NCBI GenBank assembly: GCA_051530055.1
Contig: CM121342.1
Coordinates: 1,922,001 to 1,986,000, forward strand
Reading direction: 5' to 3'
Source: Neoechinorhynchus agilis
Lineage: Eukaryota; Acanthocephala
Length of the DNA stretch: 64,000 bases
Positions 9,878 to 23,543 of the stretch are shown piece by piece (the stretch's first letter is position 1; every line of letters starts with the position of its first letter). The notes under the pieces were generated by a model, which was given only the letters and a program-made list of their open reading frames with translations, was not told where the DNA came from and did not search any database. A program made the translations under genes and the position numbers.

Positions 9878-12588
9878 ATGACGACGGACGTGTTCATTTC
9901 CGAAGACTGTATAAATACTGCCAGTTCGCTGACCGCTGGTCATTGTGATTGTCGAGAAAATGAATGCGTATTAACCAAAGCGAGCATTATACGCGAGAGA
10001 GATTTCGGTCTTTTACTTGATCAGCAGAAAGCTGCTGATAATGGACAGGGAATGTCAATTTTTGTGTGTTCGACAAATGACTTTGAACGGTTGGCTCGTG
10101 GCCGGAAAGCGTCAAGCATTGGAGCTTTGGTTCAGCTCGGTTTTCTTGAAGGCAACGATCGGTGTAAGAATTTGAATCGGTGCATGGAAGTTGCCCGTCG
10201 CCGAAGGACATTCATTTCAATTTGGAATCTGGCTCTTGTAGACAAGAGGGTTTGTGTGACTCTTTCTCAGGACAGAAAATTATCGTGGATACATAAACAG
10301 ATCCGTTGGATGGGTGGATTCGTTGAGCGTTCGATGAACGACAGTGTAACTCACCTCGTTTGTGATAGCAGTTCGTCGGAAGCCTACAAAGCTGCGGTGG
10401 CTCGTGGATTTCGTTCCATTCTAACCTACAATTGGCTTATAAAGTGCTGGATGACCGGGGATTCGAGCATTAATGAAACATGGACGTTCAAGGTGTTCAG
10501 TGGTCTTAGCTTCTGTCTTAGTGGTTATCCGGTTGAAGAACTCGTTGCAATGGAAAAACAAATTGCCAACAACGGGGGGCGCGTTGTTTCAAACTGCCAC
10601 AAATGCACTCATCTTGTTCTCTACGATGCGAATGAAGTTCCTAGTTCAGTGCCGGACCATATTTTCGCTGTAAATCATACGTGGCTTAAGAGTTGCCTTA
10701 CCTCACAAATCCGAGTTGACGAAAATCTTCATTATTTGAATGCAAACGTCTTGAATGCTTCTCTGGCTTCCTGTTCAAGTAGACGATCTACTGAAACACC
10801 TAGAAAACGAGGATTCTTGACTGCTCTAAACACGGTTTTGTCCCCAAGACATTCTATACTCGTGCAGTCGGAAACCAAGCGGAGGAGAAGCTCAAGAAGA
10901 TCCGTATCTGCTACCCACGAATTTTCCAGTCGGAAAATCGCTATTGCGGCACATTTTCTGCTGTGACCGAAGAGTCCACTATTCGTTATTTCAAAGCGTC
11001 GCGAGCTTTATGTGAAATTCGTTGACTTTTTAAGTCCTAACAATCGCAGTGACCCGTAACCCGTCTAATAAATTTTACTTCGCAATATTCAACACTTCAA
11101 AATCACCAGAATTTGTGCCATAAACGAATGCACCGGATCCAAGAACTCTATAACACAGAATGTAGCTACATTGGCACTTTAAACGTGATTTTGAAACTAC
11201 AGCGGAAATTGAGCGAACATGGCATTTTACCTCATTCAGAAATCAACAAAATATTTGGGAAAGTGGAACCGATCCGGGATGTTCATGAAATTATTCGAGA
11301 ACGTCTTAAGGAAATAACGGCTAATCGTCGCCAGAACGCCATGATTGGTGAAATATTTCTGAACCTTGACGAGGATCTCATTAAGGCCTACACTCCATAC
11401 GTCAATATCCTGGACGAAATTCGTGAGAGGGTTGTTGATCTTCGGCAGCGAAACAGGAAGTTCGCCGAACTAGTGAAAGTGATTGAATCGGATAGTTGTC
11501 CTTCACGGCAAGGTTTCACGGATCTTCTTGTTAAACCGGTTCAGCGCATCGGTTCAATTATTCTCCTTTTGGACGCTCTATTGACCGTGACTCCTGTTGA
11601 TCACCCAGATCGGAATGCACTCACTGACGCCGTGGGCAAAATTCGCAGGGTTGCTGAATCCATTAATAAAAGCAAAAGGCTTGTTGAGGATGGTCTTGTG
11701 CTCCTTTCTCTAATAAACGATATTCAAGAATGTCCGGTTGATCTTTATTCACGCGACCGCAGACTCTTACTCGAACTCACAGTTCGAGAATTATCCGATG
11801 AAGTTATTGGTACAAACCACGCTCTTACAGTCTTCGTTTTCAGTGATTGTATGGAAATTGTGAAGCTCAAAAGACACACCATGAGTAGGCTGAGTTCATT
11901 TCATGGTTCCATACTTTCTACGGTCAACCACAGACAACGCCATTCTTTTAAGCACGTCCTCATGATCAATATGATGTCCATTACCAATATCCATTTATGT
12001 GATCCAGTGATTGAAAACGTTCAAAGTTCACCTCTGACTACAACACCAGCAGTTTCGATCACATTTCAAGATCCACCTGAGCCCATAGATGCCATCTTGA
12101 TCAATCCATCGTCCATTATTGCTGGAAGCGAGAAGGAACTTTATCGTAAATCGAAAACGTTTGTGTTCCAGGTCGATCGCGTCCGAAGTCACATAACTCA
12201 GCGACTTAGCTACTACATTCACAACAAAGGAGATGCAATAAAGAGCGTCGGAGACATGGTCGATGCTATCGTTGAACGCGTAGTCGCAATGAGAAGATTA
12301 GAAGATCCGGAAACTATAAAAGTGCTGACCCGTGTCCCTGATGAACCTCCGATGATCGGAAAGCGCAATTGGAAGAGCTCTCTATCTCGAAAACTAAGTC
12401 GAGTCTTTTCAAACAGTGGAGTTGATTTACCAAAGCATCAAGGTTCGATCGATGGCACAACGATGAGCGAACCAGAATGTCCAAAACTTAAGTCTGGTAT
12501 ATTCTCGTTTTTGACAAGATCACAAAAGTCAACTTCTTCCCCAGAAAGGCTAAACCAACGTCGGTTTAGCTTTAAAAGTCAAAGATAA
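9878..12588 (+). CDS. ECT2: ECT2/Pebble-type RhoGEF with tandem BRCT, DH and PH domains
   Basis: Two exons are proposed: 9878-10903 and 11110-12588 (about 834 aa), joined in phase 0 by a 206-nt GT..AG intron. Residues ~105-290 form two BRCT repeats (MGGFVERSMNDSVTHLVCD; NGGRVVSNCHKCTHLVLYD), followed by a basic linker (KRRRSSRRS). Exon 2 is a Dbl-homology domain (ELYNTECSYIGTLNVILK; LLVKPVQRIGSIILLLDAL), then a PH domain and a serine/basic tail. This order is that of ECT2/Pebble, which activates RhoA at the division plane in cytokinesis after relief of BRCT autoinhibition. The ATG lies 4 nt after TTTCAG, so an untranslated leader exon or trans-splicing is likely. The donor at 10904 is inferred from frame and could be slightly different. 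No break is seen. Confidence 0.88.
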
Positions 12589-15129
12589 CAATTTGATTAT
12601 TTGTTCGAATGTAAGATGTCCACGTGTCTCCGATGTAAGTAATTCCTCCGAATTCGATCAACATACAAATCGCGTTTGTGAATGACGAGTAAAGCGACTA
12701 GTAGCTTGTTTGTTAAAAAATTGAAAACAACGATTTATAAGATACATTTGACAGAGAAACATTTTTATGGGTTTGGATGTAAATTGGTTTGATGACCTAC
12801 CATGTTCAGTTTACGCAGTTTATATTCGAGGTTAAAAATATATATTTAGACTGATGTCAAAACGTAACGAAATCCAAGAGTTCAAATAGAATGATATTGG
12901 ATTTTCATTTCATTGGAATCAAATATACACATATCATCGTACTCCACTGAAGATCGCCAGTGATCCGGTAAGTGATTGTATCTTAATAATATCTCCTAAA
13001 TCAATTATTTAGATGTAAATAGATTGAAGATGTACTGATTTGCGTATAAAGACATTGTTTTGGGTTAGGTCTGGAAAGCTTTTCAGCAACCTCGGTGAGT
13101 GTAAAAAATTGGAATTTATTCATGTAATGTTGATGCGCTAACATAATTGTCAACATGTTTTATCGAAGTCTCAAAACGGTAAACTTGGCCGGTTCAGGAA
13201 ACAATCGGTATGAAGCAAAGCTTAGCAGGCAGTGCAATCGAGTCGCCGAGAAAATTCTACTTTCTCAACAAGTTGCATTTCATCTTTGAGTCTTAAGTTA
13301 TAGTTTCGTAATTGTCTCTTTCCCAAGGTCAGCGTCAACGTAATCAGTTCAAAGTTCACAAAATTATTTGCAAGTGGAATTGTGGGGTTTCTGATAATAA
13401 ATCGCATACTTTGCGATGATATATCACTTGCAATGAAAACAAAATGATTATTTAAATCATAGATTATTTCAGTGTATTTTCTCGACGGCCCAAAATGTCG
13501 CGACTCATTCAATGACGGCTATAGTTGCTCGCGTTAATATATCTTAAACAGTAGCCTGCGGAATCTTTTCTATCCGATTTTGTTCAGTTATATCGAATTA
13601 TTGTCTTTTAATTTTCTTACATTCATCATCCGATGTGCTCATACCTTTTACTGGTTAGTTTTAGATAAATATCGTAAAGATGTTCTAACCTGCTACTGAA
13701 AATTAGACTCATAAAATTGAACGTAGACTGTTGTTGGATGGCACTTCGGATTTTGACAGCATTCCATCAAGAGCTCCTTATACTGTATGACGGTTTGTAT
13801 ATGACATCTAGATAAATCTGTCATTTTTTGTATATCATGAAAATGATTTGACTATGACCTAAAATTTAATTTTCCATGGTGTTCATAAGAGGCAAAAGGA
13901 TACTATTGACCCGAATTTACTTTATCCAGTAACTAGAGAAAATAAGTGCATAAAAGGCAAAATGTTGATAATTTTCCTACAAAAGTGAATAAAGTTACTA
14001 TTTTTAACTTAGAAGTATGATAAAATTTATCTTACGCCTGGCTAGCTTATTGCAATTTTTCTCTAAGTGTTGTTAACATTCCTTGCCGTGTAAGAGATGC
14101 TCACCTCAACACTTACAGAAAAAGTATGAATTCCTCACGTTCTGCCCGAAAAATATCGAGTGAAAACAAAAAATAAGTTTGTGAACTTATTATTGTGACA
14201 GATAATCGAAATTCAAGTCACAGAACTAGAATTTCGTCTGATTAATTTGTTTTAAAGCATGTTATGAATGGGGTTAAATAGCTAAGGCAATTCCTCCAAT
14301 AGTGAATGGCGACAAAAGGCAAACAAGACCAAAGACTAAAAATCACAAAAGTGACAGATTTCTGCGGAAGCAATGGCAATAATGGAACAAATGCAATTCC
14401 ACAATTAAGGTGATTTCTTACGCAAATTCATACAAAATGTCTTTTGGAAATACCACGGTTTGTGAAAAAGAAGGTTAGACTCTTCCACGTAAATTCCACG
14501 GTCATCTACACAACCTCATCAATCCAATTTGATGATAGGTCGAAGGATTGCGCAAATGGTAGCGATGAATGATGTAAACGAGTTTTCTTGCATGGACCAT
14601 CTCTTAATGAGCACCTGATGTTGCGTATTTATCATGGACTGAAAATAGGCACACTTTCCGGATGGTGGTGGCACGGTTGAGAAGATTCACACCCGCATTA
14701 GTGCCACATTTCCGGCTCTAATCTTTTAGCACCGGGTTTTTTTGTCAAAAGGAGGAGTATACCCCACCGGATGATATCCGAGATATCGTCGACACCAGGC
14801 GGAAAATCAGGGAACATCATCTGTTTATTTCGTTGGCACCGTCGCAAGGGTTAAGATGACGAACAAAAATAGCACCAAACGCACATTTACAGGATGCGCT
14901 TTTTCGCGGCGAATGTCTCTTTCTTGCTTCCAGTGCTGTAGCTCCCTTAGTAACTAATTATGGATAAACCTACACATAAAAGAAGAAGGGAGAAATTCTG
15001 TGCTATAGACTAGCAGGAAAGCCTCAACTGATTCACACAACCAAACGAGCATATATCTTGGCGTCTTCATCGACAAAAGGTACTCTCTCTTTTCCATCTA
15101 CAACCGGTACTAACCGTCTCAACAACTAG
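12589..15129. other. Intergenic stretch, mostly without features
   Basis: About 2.5 kb of AT-rich DNA between the ECT2-like and myosin genes. Apart from a possible minus-strand exon at 13222-13518 I see no coding signal, RNA gene or transposon. The last few hundred bases probably hold the myosin promoter and leader. A good branch-point-like TACTAAC lies near 15105, upstream of the acceptor that abuts the myosin ATG. Confidence 0.6.
13222..13518 (-). CDS. Possible terminal exon, unknown protein
   Basis: A minus-strand frame of about 98 codons opens after an acceptor-like CTATAG and runs to a stop at 13222. It reads SRKYTEIIYDLNNHFVFIA... FSRRLDCTAC. The composition looks protein-like, with alternating hydrophobic residues, but no family is recognised and no upstream exon or in-frame ATG is seen. 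It may be chance. Confidence 0.25.
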   Translation of the reverse strand, partial: PSLNESRHFGPSRKYTEIIYDLNNHFVFIASDISSQSMRFIIRNPTIPLANNFVNFELITLTLTLGKRQLRNYNLRLKDEMQLVEKVEFSRRLDCTAC

Positions 15130-18100
15130 ATGGAATTCATTGGGGCAACGTTCGATCCAAACGATTCGGAGGTCATCGATTCGCTTAAGTATTTACAGGT
15201 CAGTCCTTTTGCCTTCGTAAATTTATTGACTTACCCGTCAATTCCGCACGTGAAAGGTGTCAAAAGAAGAGCGACTTAAAGATGCATCCACTTCTTTCGA
15301 TGGAAAAAATAGCGTATGGATTCCTGATGCAAAGGAAGGATTTTTAGCTGCTACTATTAAAAGTACATCCGGAAATAAGACCACTGTAATCGTTGATTTA
15401 ACAAAGGAGGAAAAGACCGTGGATAAGGATAAACTAGAGATGATGAATCCACCGAAGTTCAACAAATGCGACGATATGGCCGACATGACTCACCTTAACG
15501 ATGCTACTGTTCTTGCCAACCTTAGAACTAGATACGCTTCGTGGATGATTTACACTTATTCTGGACTTTTCTGTGTTACGATCAATCCGTACAAAAGATT
15601 GCCAATCTACACCGAAAAGATGGTTCTTATGTACCGAGGAAAAAAGAAGAATGAAGTCCCGCCTCATTTGTTCGCCGTTTCTGATATTTCCTACAGCAAT
15701 ATGTTGAGGGAACGTGAAAATCAATCTATTTTGATCACAGGAGAGTCTGGTGCAGGAAAGACAGAGAACACGAAAAAGGTTATTCAGTATTTCGCAACCG
15801 TTGGTGCAACTTCCGATCGAAAAAAGGGAGGTCCAAAGGAGTCTAATTTGGAAGACAAAATAGTGTCCGCTAACCCGCTTATGGAATCTTATGGTAACGC
15901 CAAAACCACGAGAAATAACAACTCTTCTCGATTCGGAAAATTCATTCGAATTCATTTCGGTGCGAATGGAAAAATCGCTGGGGCGGATATTGAGACGTAC
16001 TTGCTCGAGAAATCAAGGGTCATATTCCAACAGAAACAGGAGAGAAACTATCACATTTTCTATCAATTGACTTCCAGTACCTTCCCAGAATACCACAAGG
16101 AGCTGCTGATTGAGCCTGATCCAATGAAGTATCACTATATCAGTCAAGGAGCTATCACTGTCGACACGATTGATGATTCCGAGGAGATGAAGTTAACTGA
16201 CGAGTCAATTGACATTTTGAATTTCACAAAGGAAGAAAAGATAAATATCTATCGATGCACGGCTGCCATTATGCACTTTGGTAACTCAAGGTGGAAGCAA
16301 AGGCCAAGGGAGGAGCAAGCTGAAAGCGATGGAACCGAAGAGTGTGAGAAGGTTGCCTATTTGCTTGGAGTCGAAGCAGCAGATTTGATTAAAGGTCTTC
16401 TTAAACCACGAATAAAGGTCGGAAGTGAGTATGTGAATAAAGGACAGAACAAAGATCAAGTGACAAATGCCGTTGGCGCCTTGTCCAAATCGGTATATGA
16501 GAGAATGTTCAAATGGATGGTCGGGAAGATCAATGAAACTTTGGATATTAAAGTTAAACGTCAACACTTTATCGGTGTACTGGATATTGCTGGATTTGAG
16601 ATTTTTGACTATAACGGCATTGATCAAATATTGATCAATTTTACAAATGAAAAACTGCAACAGTTCTTTAACCACCATATGTTCATTCTCGAACAAGAAG
16701 AGTATAAGAAAGAAGGAATTCCATGGGACTTTATTGATTTCGGAATGGATTTGGCAGCTTGTATTGATTTGATCGAGAAGCCAATGGGTATTTTGTCTAT
16801 ACTCGAAGAGGAATGCATCGTACCGAAGGCTAGCGACCAAACGTTTGTTGCGAAGTTGATGAACAATCATCTTGGGAAGCACCCGAATTTCGGAAAACCT
16901 AAGCCGCAAAAGAACAAACCTGAAGCACATTTCGAATTGAGGCATTATGCCGGAGCCGTGCAGTACTCGGTCCATGGATGGTTGGAGAAGAATAAGGATC
17001 CAATCAACAACACGGTTGCAGCTTTGTTCAAGAACTCTAAAAACACTCTTCTTGCCAATCTTTATTCGGATATTGGCGACGAGGAGTCCGATAAGAAAGG
17101 AGGTGGTCGATCAAGAAAAGGCGGTAGCATGCAAACAATTTCATCTTTCCATAAAGTGAGTAACTTGTTTCCTGAATTTTTCGCAAAACGCATTATTTCC
17201 CTTCTTTATAGGACCAATTGAACCGACTGATGACTAACTTAAAAACGACCCATCCTCATTTCGTCCGCTGTATCATTCCGAACGAAGTCAAGACTGGAGG
17301 AATTTTGGACGCTGAACTAGTACTCCATCAGCTACATTGTAACGGTGTACTTGAAGGAATCAGAATTTGTAGAAAAGGATTCCCAAATAGGATGATTTAT
17401 TCAGAATTTAAACAACGGTACTCCATTTTGGCTCCAAATGTGATCCCTAAAGGATTCGTTGATGCAAATAAGGCCACTAAAAACATATTGGAGGATGTTA
17501 AGCTCTCAGATGAACTGTTCCGACTTGGTCACACAAAAGTGTTCTTTAAATCAGGAGTCCTTGGTCAATTGGAGGACATGCGTGATGCCGCTCTTAGCAA
17601 GATTATCAGCATGTTGCAAGGACGTATTCGTTCGTATGTTCTGAAGATTCATTACAGGAGGATGCTTAATCAGAAATTGGCGTTGGAAGTTCTTCAGAGA
17701 AACATTAAGAGGTACATTTCATTCAGGAACTGGCCATGGTGGAAGTTGTACACTAAAGTGAAACCTCTTTTGTCTGTAGCAAAACAGGAGGAAGAAGCCA
17801 AAAAAATGAAGGAAGAGTTCGATAAGCTAAAGGAAGCGTTTGAGAAGGAAGAGAAGTTGAGGAAGGAATACGAAGAACAAAATTCTAAATTGATCAAGGA
17901 TCAAAATGAAATGTTCCAACAACTTGAGAGTGAACGTGCGAGCACCGCTGAAGCTTTGGAACGTGTTGAGAAGTTGGTTGTTCAAAAGGCAGATCTTGAA
18001 GGACAAGTAAAGGAGATGGAAGATCATCTTCAAGAAGAAGAGGAAAATGTATCTGATATGAGCGCAAAGAAACGAAAAGTTGAAGCTGAGCTGGACACAA

Positions 18101-21100
18101 AATTGAAAGAAATGGAAGATTTGAGGGTGAAGCTACAGAAAGCGGAATCTGATATCAAAGCGAAACATACTCAGATTCAAACCCAACAGGAGGAGATTGC
18201 TCGCAACCAGGAGCTTCAGGCTAAATTGCAAAAGGAGAAAAAACGATTGGAGGAAACCAACATGAAGACCAGTGAAGATCTTCAATCTCAAGAGGATAAA
18301 GCGAACAATCTTACTAAGACGAAGGCAAAACTTGAACAAGCACTCGATGAATTAGAAGACAATCTTGAGCGGGAGAAGAAGGTCAAGGCTGATTTAGATA
18401 AGGCGAAACGCAAGCTGGAAGGTGATTTGAGGATGGCTCAATCATCATTGGAAGACATTGAGCGTGTCAAATCTGAGTTGGAAGATTCATTGAAAAAGAA
18501 AGAGCAGGAGATTATGCAGGCGAATAGTCGACTTGAAGATCAACAAGCCACGCAAAATTCCTTACAAAAACGCCTTAAGGATAATCAAGCTAAATTGGAA
18601 GAAGCTGAGGAGGAGCTTGAAACTGAGAAACAACTGAGAGCTAAGGTGGAGAAGCAAAAGAATGAATTGGCTCGTGAGATGGAGGATATGGGTGATCGTC
18701 TCCAAGAATCTGGTGGTGCAACCGTGGCACAGGTTGAACTTAACAAGAAACGTGAATCTGAATTGGCAAAATTAAGACGTGATTTGGACGAGGCTAATCT
18801 TCAACATGAAGCAACCACTACTCAATTGCGCAAGAAACACCAGGATGCGGTTAATGAGATGGGTGAACAAATCGATCAGCTAAGTCGAATGAAATCGAAA
18901 CTGGAGAAGGAAAGAGCTGATTTGAAGTCAAAGATAGAAGATTTGCATACTCAATACGAACATGCCATTAAGGGCAAGTTAGCTTCGGATAAGCTTTCGA
19001 AGCAGCTCGAGTCTCAGTTGCAGGAAGGCAACGTTAAGCTAGACGACTTAAATTCGAAACTTAATGAAGCAAATAGTCAGAAGTCTCGATTGACTCAAGA
19101 GAATGCAACATTTGAACAACATATCGAGGATCTTGAAGGACAGCTTTCATCTTTCACAAAGGTATTTATTCTTTTAAGAATTAACAATTAAATGCATTTC
19201 CTGTGCGAAAAGGTTAAACAAACATTGTCAGCCCAAGTACAAGACCTCCAAAGACAAGTGGATGAAGAAGTTCGAAGTAGAAATGCAATGTCAGCTCAGC
19301 TTCGTAATGTCACTGCTGATTTCGAATCTACTAAAGATCAATTGGACGAGGAACAAGAAGCTAAGCTTGAGATGCAAAAGAATGTCGCCAAATTGAATGC
19401 TGAGGTTTGTAGTCTTGCCAACAAACTAAAATTCACCGCATCATGTCGTGCAGATTCAACAATGGAGAACTCGTTATGAGACCGAAGGACTTGCACGTGC
19501 GGAAGAGCTCGAGGAAGCCAAGCGAAAATTGGCAGCTAAACTCAGTGAGGCCGAAGAGCAAGTCGAGTCGGCTCTTAGTAAATGCATTCAACTTGAGAAA
19601 GTCAAGCAGCGTCTTCAGGGAGAAGTTGAGGATCTCATGGTCGATGTTGAACGAGCAAATGCAAATGCCGCTGTCATGGAAAAGAAACAAAAACAATTCG
19701 ATAAGCTCATTGGAGAATGGAAGCAGAAATGCGAAGATGTTACAGTTGAACTTGAGGCTTCACAAAAGGAGGCTCGGCAATACTCTACTGAATTGTTCAA
19801 ACTCAAGACTCAATATGAGGAAGTGCTTGATCAACTCGAGTCGGTTAAACGGGATAATAAAAACTTGAGTGAGGAAATCAGTGATGTTGTGCAACAAATG
19901 TCTGAAGAAGCTAAGAATATTCATGAGGTTGAAAAGGCTAGGAAGCGCGCTGAAATGGAGAAGGACGAACTTCAATCTGCACTTGAAGAAGCCGAAGGTG
20001 CATTAGAACAAGAGGAAGCAAAGGTATTGCGAACTCAAATGGAATTGAGTACGGTTAGACAAGAGATTGATAGACGTCTTCAGGAGAAAGAGGAGGAGTT
20101 TGACGCCACACGTCGTAATCACCAGAGAGCTATGGAATCAATGGCCGCTAGTCTTGAAGCAGAAAATAGAGCTAAACAAGAAGCATTGCGGCAGAAGAAG
20201 AAATTGGAAGCTGATATTAATGAACTCGAAGTTAGTCTTGACCAAGCTAACCGCACAATTGCAGACGCACAAAAGACTATTGCTCGTAACCAAGAATATA
20301 TCCAGGAACTTGAGATCAGACTTGAAGATGAACAGATCAAAGCACAACGTGCTCGCGATGCAGCTGCTAATGCTGAACGACGGGCTAATCTTTTGCTTGG
20401 AGAACTCGATGAACTCAGGACCAGTTTGTCACAGACCGAGAAGGCACGACGCGCAACTGAGATGCACTTGGCTGAAGCAGTTGAGCATGCAGGTGAATTG
20501 AGTTCACTTAATGCCAACTTGGCAAGCCAGAAGAGTCAACTTGAAAATTCAATCGCTTCTATGCAAGCTGATCTTGACGAAGCAGTCAGTGAACTTAAGA
20601 CAAGTGAAGAGAACTGCAGGAAGGCTGCAGCCGACGCAGCCAGATTGGCTGAAGAATTGCGACATGAGCAAGATCATGCTGCGAACCTTGATAGAATCAG
20701 AAGTGGTCTCGAACAACAACTTAAAGATTTCCACTTGAGACTTGAGGAAGCTGAAGCCAACGCCATGAAGGCGAGCAAGAGAATCATACAGAAATTAGAA
20801 GAGAAGGTGAGTAGTGCGGTTGAGCGCTTTAGCACCGCAGTACAAACAATCCCTTGTCCTTAACCTAGATAATATCCCTTGAATCTGAACTTGAGACGGT
20901 TAATCACAATTTCGAAGAAGCTTCAAAGAATTTCAGAAAGGCTGAACGTCGGGTGAAGGAAATGATCTTCCAAGCTGAGGAAGACAAAAAGACTCAACAA
21001 CGCCTGCAGGAACTAGTTGAGAAGCTCAATTCTAAGGTTAAGGTATACAAGAGACAGGTTGAAGAGGCTGAGGAAGTTGCAACAATGAATCTGGCCAAAT

Positions 21101-21322
21101 ACCGCAAAGCTGCTGTTGATTTGGAGGACGCTGAAGAACGTGCCGATACTGCTGAAACACAATTAAACAAGTTCCGTGTGATTGGACGAAGTGCTACTGT
21201 GATGCGATCATCACCAACGGTAAGAGCTCAAGTTAAGACATCCTAATAATTTAAATTGCTCTCTTAAGCGTGAACATTCGATTGCACCAAGAGACGCCAG
21301 ATCGGTATCTAGATTCAGGTAA
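15130..21322 (+). CDS. Muscle myosin heavy chain (class II), complete, seven exons
   Basis: Exons 15130-15198, 15257-17155, 17212-19161, 19213-19404, 19454-20806, 20869-21219 and 21269-21322 join in phase 0 through GT..AG introns of 49-62 nt to give 1,955 aa, the usual length for muscle myosin II. The N-terminal SH3-like domain is residues ~35-80. The P-loop GESGAGKT is at ~185-192, with switch/relay motifs [10 protein letters not shown] and DIAGFEIFD. Loop 2 is GGGRSRKGG. The actin-binding and SH1/SH2 region includes [13 protein letters not shown] and [18 protein letters not shown]. The converter leads into VLQRNIKRY (light-chain site), and a coiled-coil rod runs from ~850 to ~1,930 with a short non-helical tail [17 protein letters not shown]. 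It is the thick-filament motor that hydrolyses ATP to move actin. The [17 protein letters not shown] segment resembles spiralian myosins. The ATG directly follows AACTAG. AGGTAAAT at the stop could also act as a donor for an alternative tail. Confidence 0.96.
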
Positions 21323-21425
21323 ATACTTATCATTATCAAACGAATTGACGGTAGCATCGCGATAACAATCTGGTAATTTGCCAAGACAGTTGACTGCAGA
21401 TTAGAACGTACTTTCATTCTCACTT

Positions 21426-21431
21426 AAATAA
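21426..21431 (+). promoter_or_regulatory. Polyadenylation signal of the myosin gene
   Basis: AATAAA lies 104 nt past the myosin stop codon, in AT-rich DNA with no other gene on the plus strand. Confidence 0.5.
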
Positions 21432-22170
21432 AATGTACGAGTTACGAGCTCAAGGAAAGATTGAAGGTTAAGGATTAATATTTTGTAAACGTGAGATTAA
21501 TTTTTCAATTTTTTAAATTTAGGTCAACATTAACATGTTTTTAAATACAATTGTTATGTTTTAGTTTAGTATCCTATAAATTATTCACCAATCACTTTTA
21601 CATGGGAAACATTTCCCATCGATTAATATTGATTGTATATCTTAAGAATCTTAATTTTAAGTAAAACCACCTTACTGGCTTTCAAGCTTTTTTGCCAAAG
21701 AAAATTCTCTTCGATGTACACCACGATCTTTAAGCAGGTCAAATTCCATTTTCATTGGTTGTCTTAGCAATCTTAATTTTTAAAAGCAGTAAAAAAAATA
21801 AGAAAATTCAAATCTGTTTTAAATTATTTTTGATTCTCGAATTTCTATTATGTACCTGCTTTACCAAACTTATTTTCGTCATCTTTTGCAGAACAAGTTG
21901 TTTCTCATTTTAATTGACTTCTTTGGAGACCTTAATTTTTCAAAGAACTGACCAAATCTTAATAGCTTGTTTTTTCGCCGGCCTAAATTCGCATTCGATT
22001 CTAACTGTATGCCTAAACGATTCTTGTTTAAAAAAGAGGCTAATTCCTCCAGTTGTTGAAATAATGGTTTCCATCTACAACACAAATTTTTAAGGAATCA
22101 AATTCTGTTTTATTTGGTGCTCTTTGTAATTTTAATTAATATTGAAGAACATTTTTGAGAGTCCGATATT
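21432..22170. other. AT-rich intergenic DNA
   Basis: No open frame, RNA gene or repeat that I can support. Long T and A runs dominate. Confidence 0.5.
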
Positions 22171-22389
22171 TCCATGGTTCTTGTGTCGACCCCAAAGAAC
22201 GAACACTTCTACTCGCGGCTGCAACCAAATGGTCCGGTAGTTTTCTTAACGCTTTATCAATCCCGTCGACTGGTACTAAAATCGATGACCGCTCCTTTGG
22301 TCTCGCTTAAGCACAACGCTTATTCGTGGCTTCCTCCGGCGCCAAGACGGGCAGCACACGAAACTTACGGATTCGATTGGCCCAAAACC

Positions 22390-22640
22390 CAAGCCATGCA
22401 TTTAATACACAGGGCATTGGTCTTTCTTTGAGCCGATCGGTTTAAACAGGGATGACGGGAAAGGACCGGACGGCGTATCAACATTTCCGTGGGAAAGAGG
22501 TCGTCTCCTTGGGACTTCACCTGCGCGATACCATTGCAAAGACCAACTTGTCCCCTGCAGTCTCCGGAGTCGGTGAAGTAGCGAAAAGGGCACAGAAAAT
22601 GATAGAAGTACAAATGCTTCGATCCGTCGATTCTACATTT
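22390..22640 (+). mobile_element. LINE C-terminal domain fragment (family 2), degenerate
   Basis: Spread over three frames are EPIGL, KGPDGVSTFP, DTIAKTNLSPAVSGVGEVAK and RAQKM. These match the DGRRPDGVTVFPW / DATCVDTLA / AATAAEGRK blocks of the better copies at 38.1 and 59.9 kb. It is clearly dead, with several frame changes. Sequence from 22174 may be an older upstream part. Confidence 0.55.
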
Positions 22641-22659
22641 TCCAACCTCTCGCCATTGA

Positions 22660-23340
22660 GACATATTTTGCATAAGAAGAGGGGGTGGAATAAGACCGTT
22701 TAGGAATTTTTTTTGAAGAATGAGAGAGAACAGCCCTTGGGGGACCCTCGTTGATTGCTGAGGTGTTCGAGGCTATGCTCCCTATTTCGATAAATTGCAA
22801 TCTATTGTTTAGAAAGGATTTCAAACATTTGATTTGCCAGGCGGCAAGACCAAATTTAAAGCAAGTATCAAGTAGAAGATTGTGATCAACGCAATCAAAA
22901 GCGTTATGAATTTCGATTAGAATGAGTCGAGCGATAAATAAAGGTTGTGCATAGATGTTATGAAGAAGAGAATCGTAGAAGCCAACCATGAAATCGAACT
23001 GAATGGGTGAAATTTTTCGATTGAAGATTGGCAGAAGGTGTGCTTTAAAACATCACTTTAAGACATTAGAGAAGGTAAGATAGAGACGGGTCGAAAACTT
23101 GAGGTGGATATAAGTTAACCTGCATTCGGGAACAGGGTTACCTGAGCTGTTTCAAGGCAATTAGGGAAGATTACGGTCTTGAAACTTTGGTTGATTGTGT
23201 GGGTAAGTTGATCGATTAAATCTGGGATGATAAAGCGTAGAGCCCAGTTGGGAATAAGAGAAAATTTGCGTGGTAGTTTCCGAAGAAGCATGAGGATATC
23301 ATACGTGGAAATCATGGGAGGTGAAAACAGCAGAAGCAGA
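22660..23340 (-). mobile_element. LINE reverse-transcriptase fragment (CR1/Jockey-like)
   Basis: On the minus strand, reading down from 23315, come ILMLLRKLPRKFSLIPNW, DLIDQLTHTINQSFKTVIFP and FPNAG. These are followed by HNAFDCVDHNLLL, FGLAAWQIKCLKSFLNNRLQ and GPPRAVLSHSSKK: the fingers and palm of a non-LTR reverse transcriptase in the right order. The frame is broken and the catalytic YADD part is absent. It lies head to head with the larger plus-strand LINE that follows. Confidence 0.75.
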
Positions 23341-23543
23341 GACCAGTTGCTTAATTCTGGAAGGAGATGACGGTTTGTAGGGGGGTATAGGCGTCGTCAG
23401 TACATCCGCGTTCGTCGTCAGTTTTTAAAACGGTCAGAAAATCCAACAAACTAAACACAAAACGTATTTCGTGTTCAAGCCCGGACTGTACAATAATCAC
23501 CCTCCTCTCCGGCACAATCCCACAGGATACTACTGCAGACTTC

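Noticed and set aside
15434-20734. Many long minus-strand and off-frame open frames across the myosin gene
   Set aside because: They are shadows of the GC-biased, codon-constrained myosin exons. None has motifs of its own.
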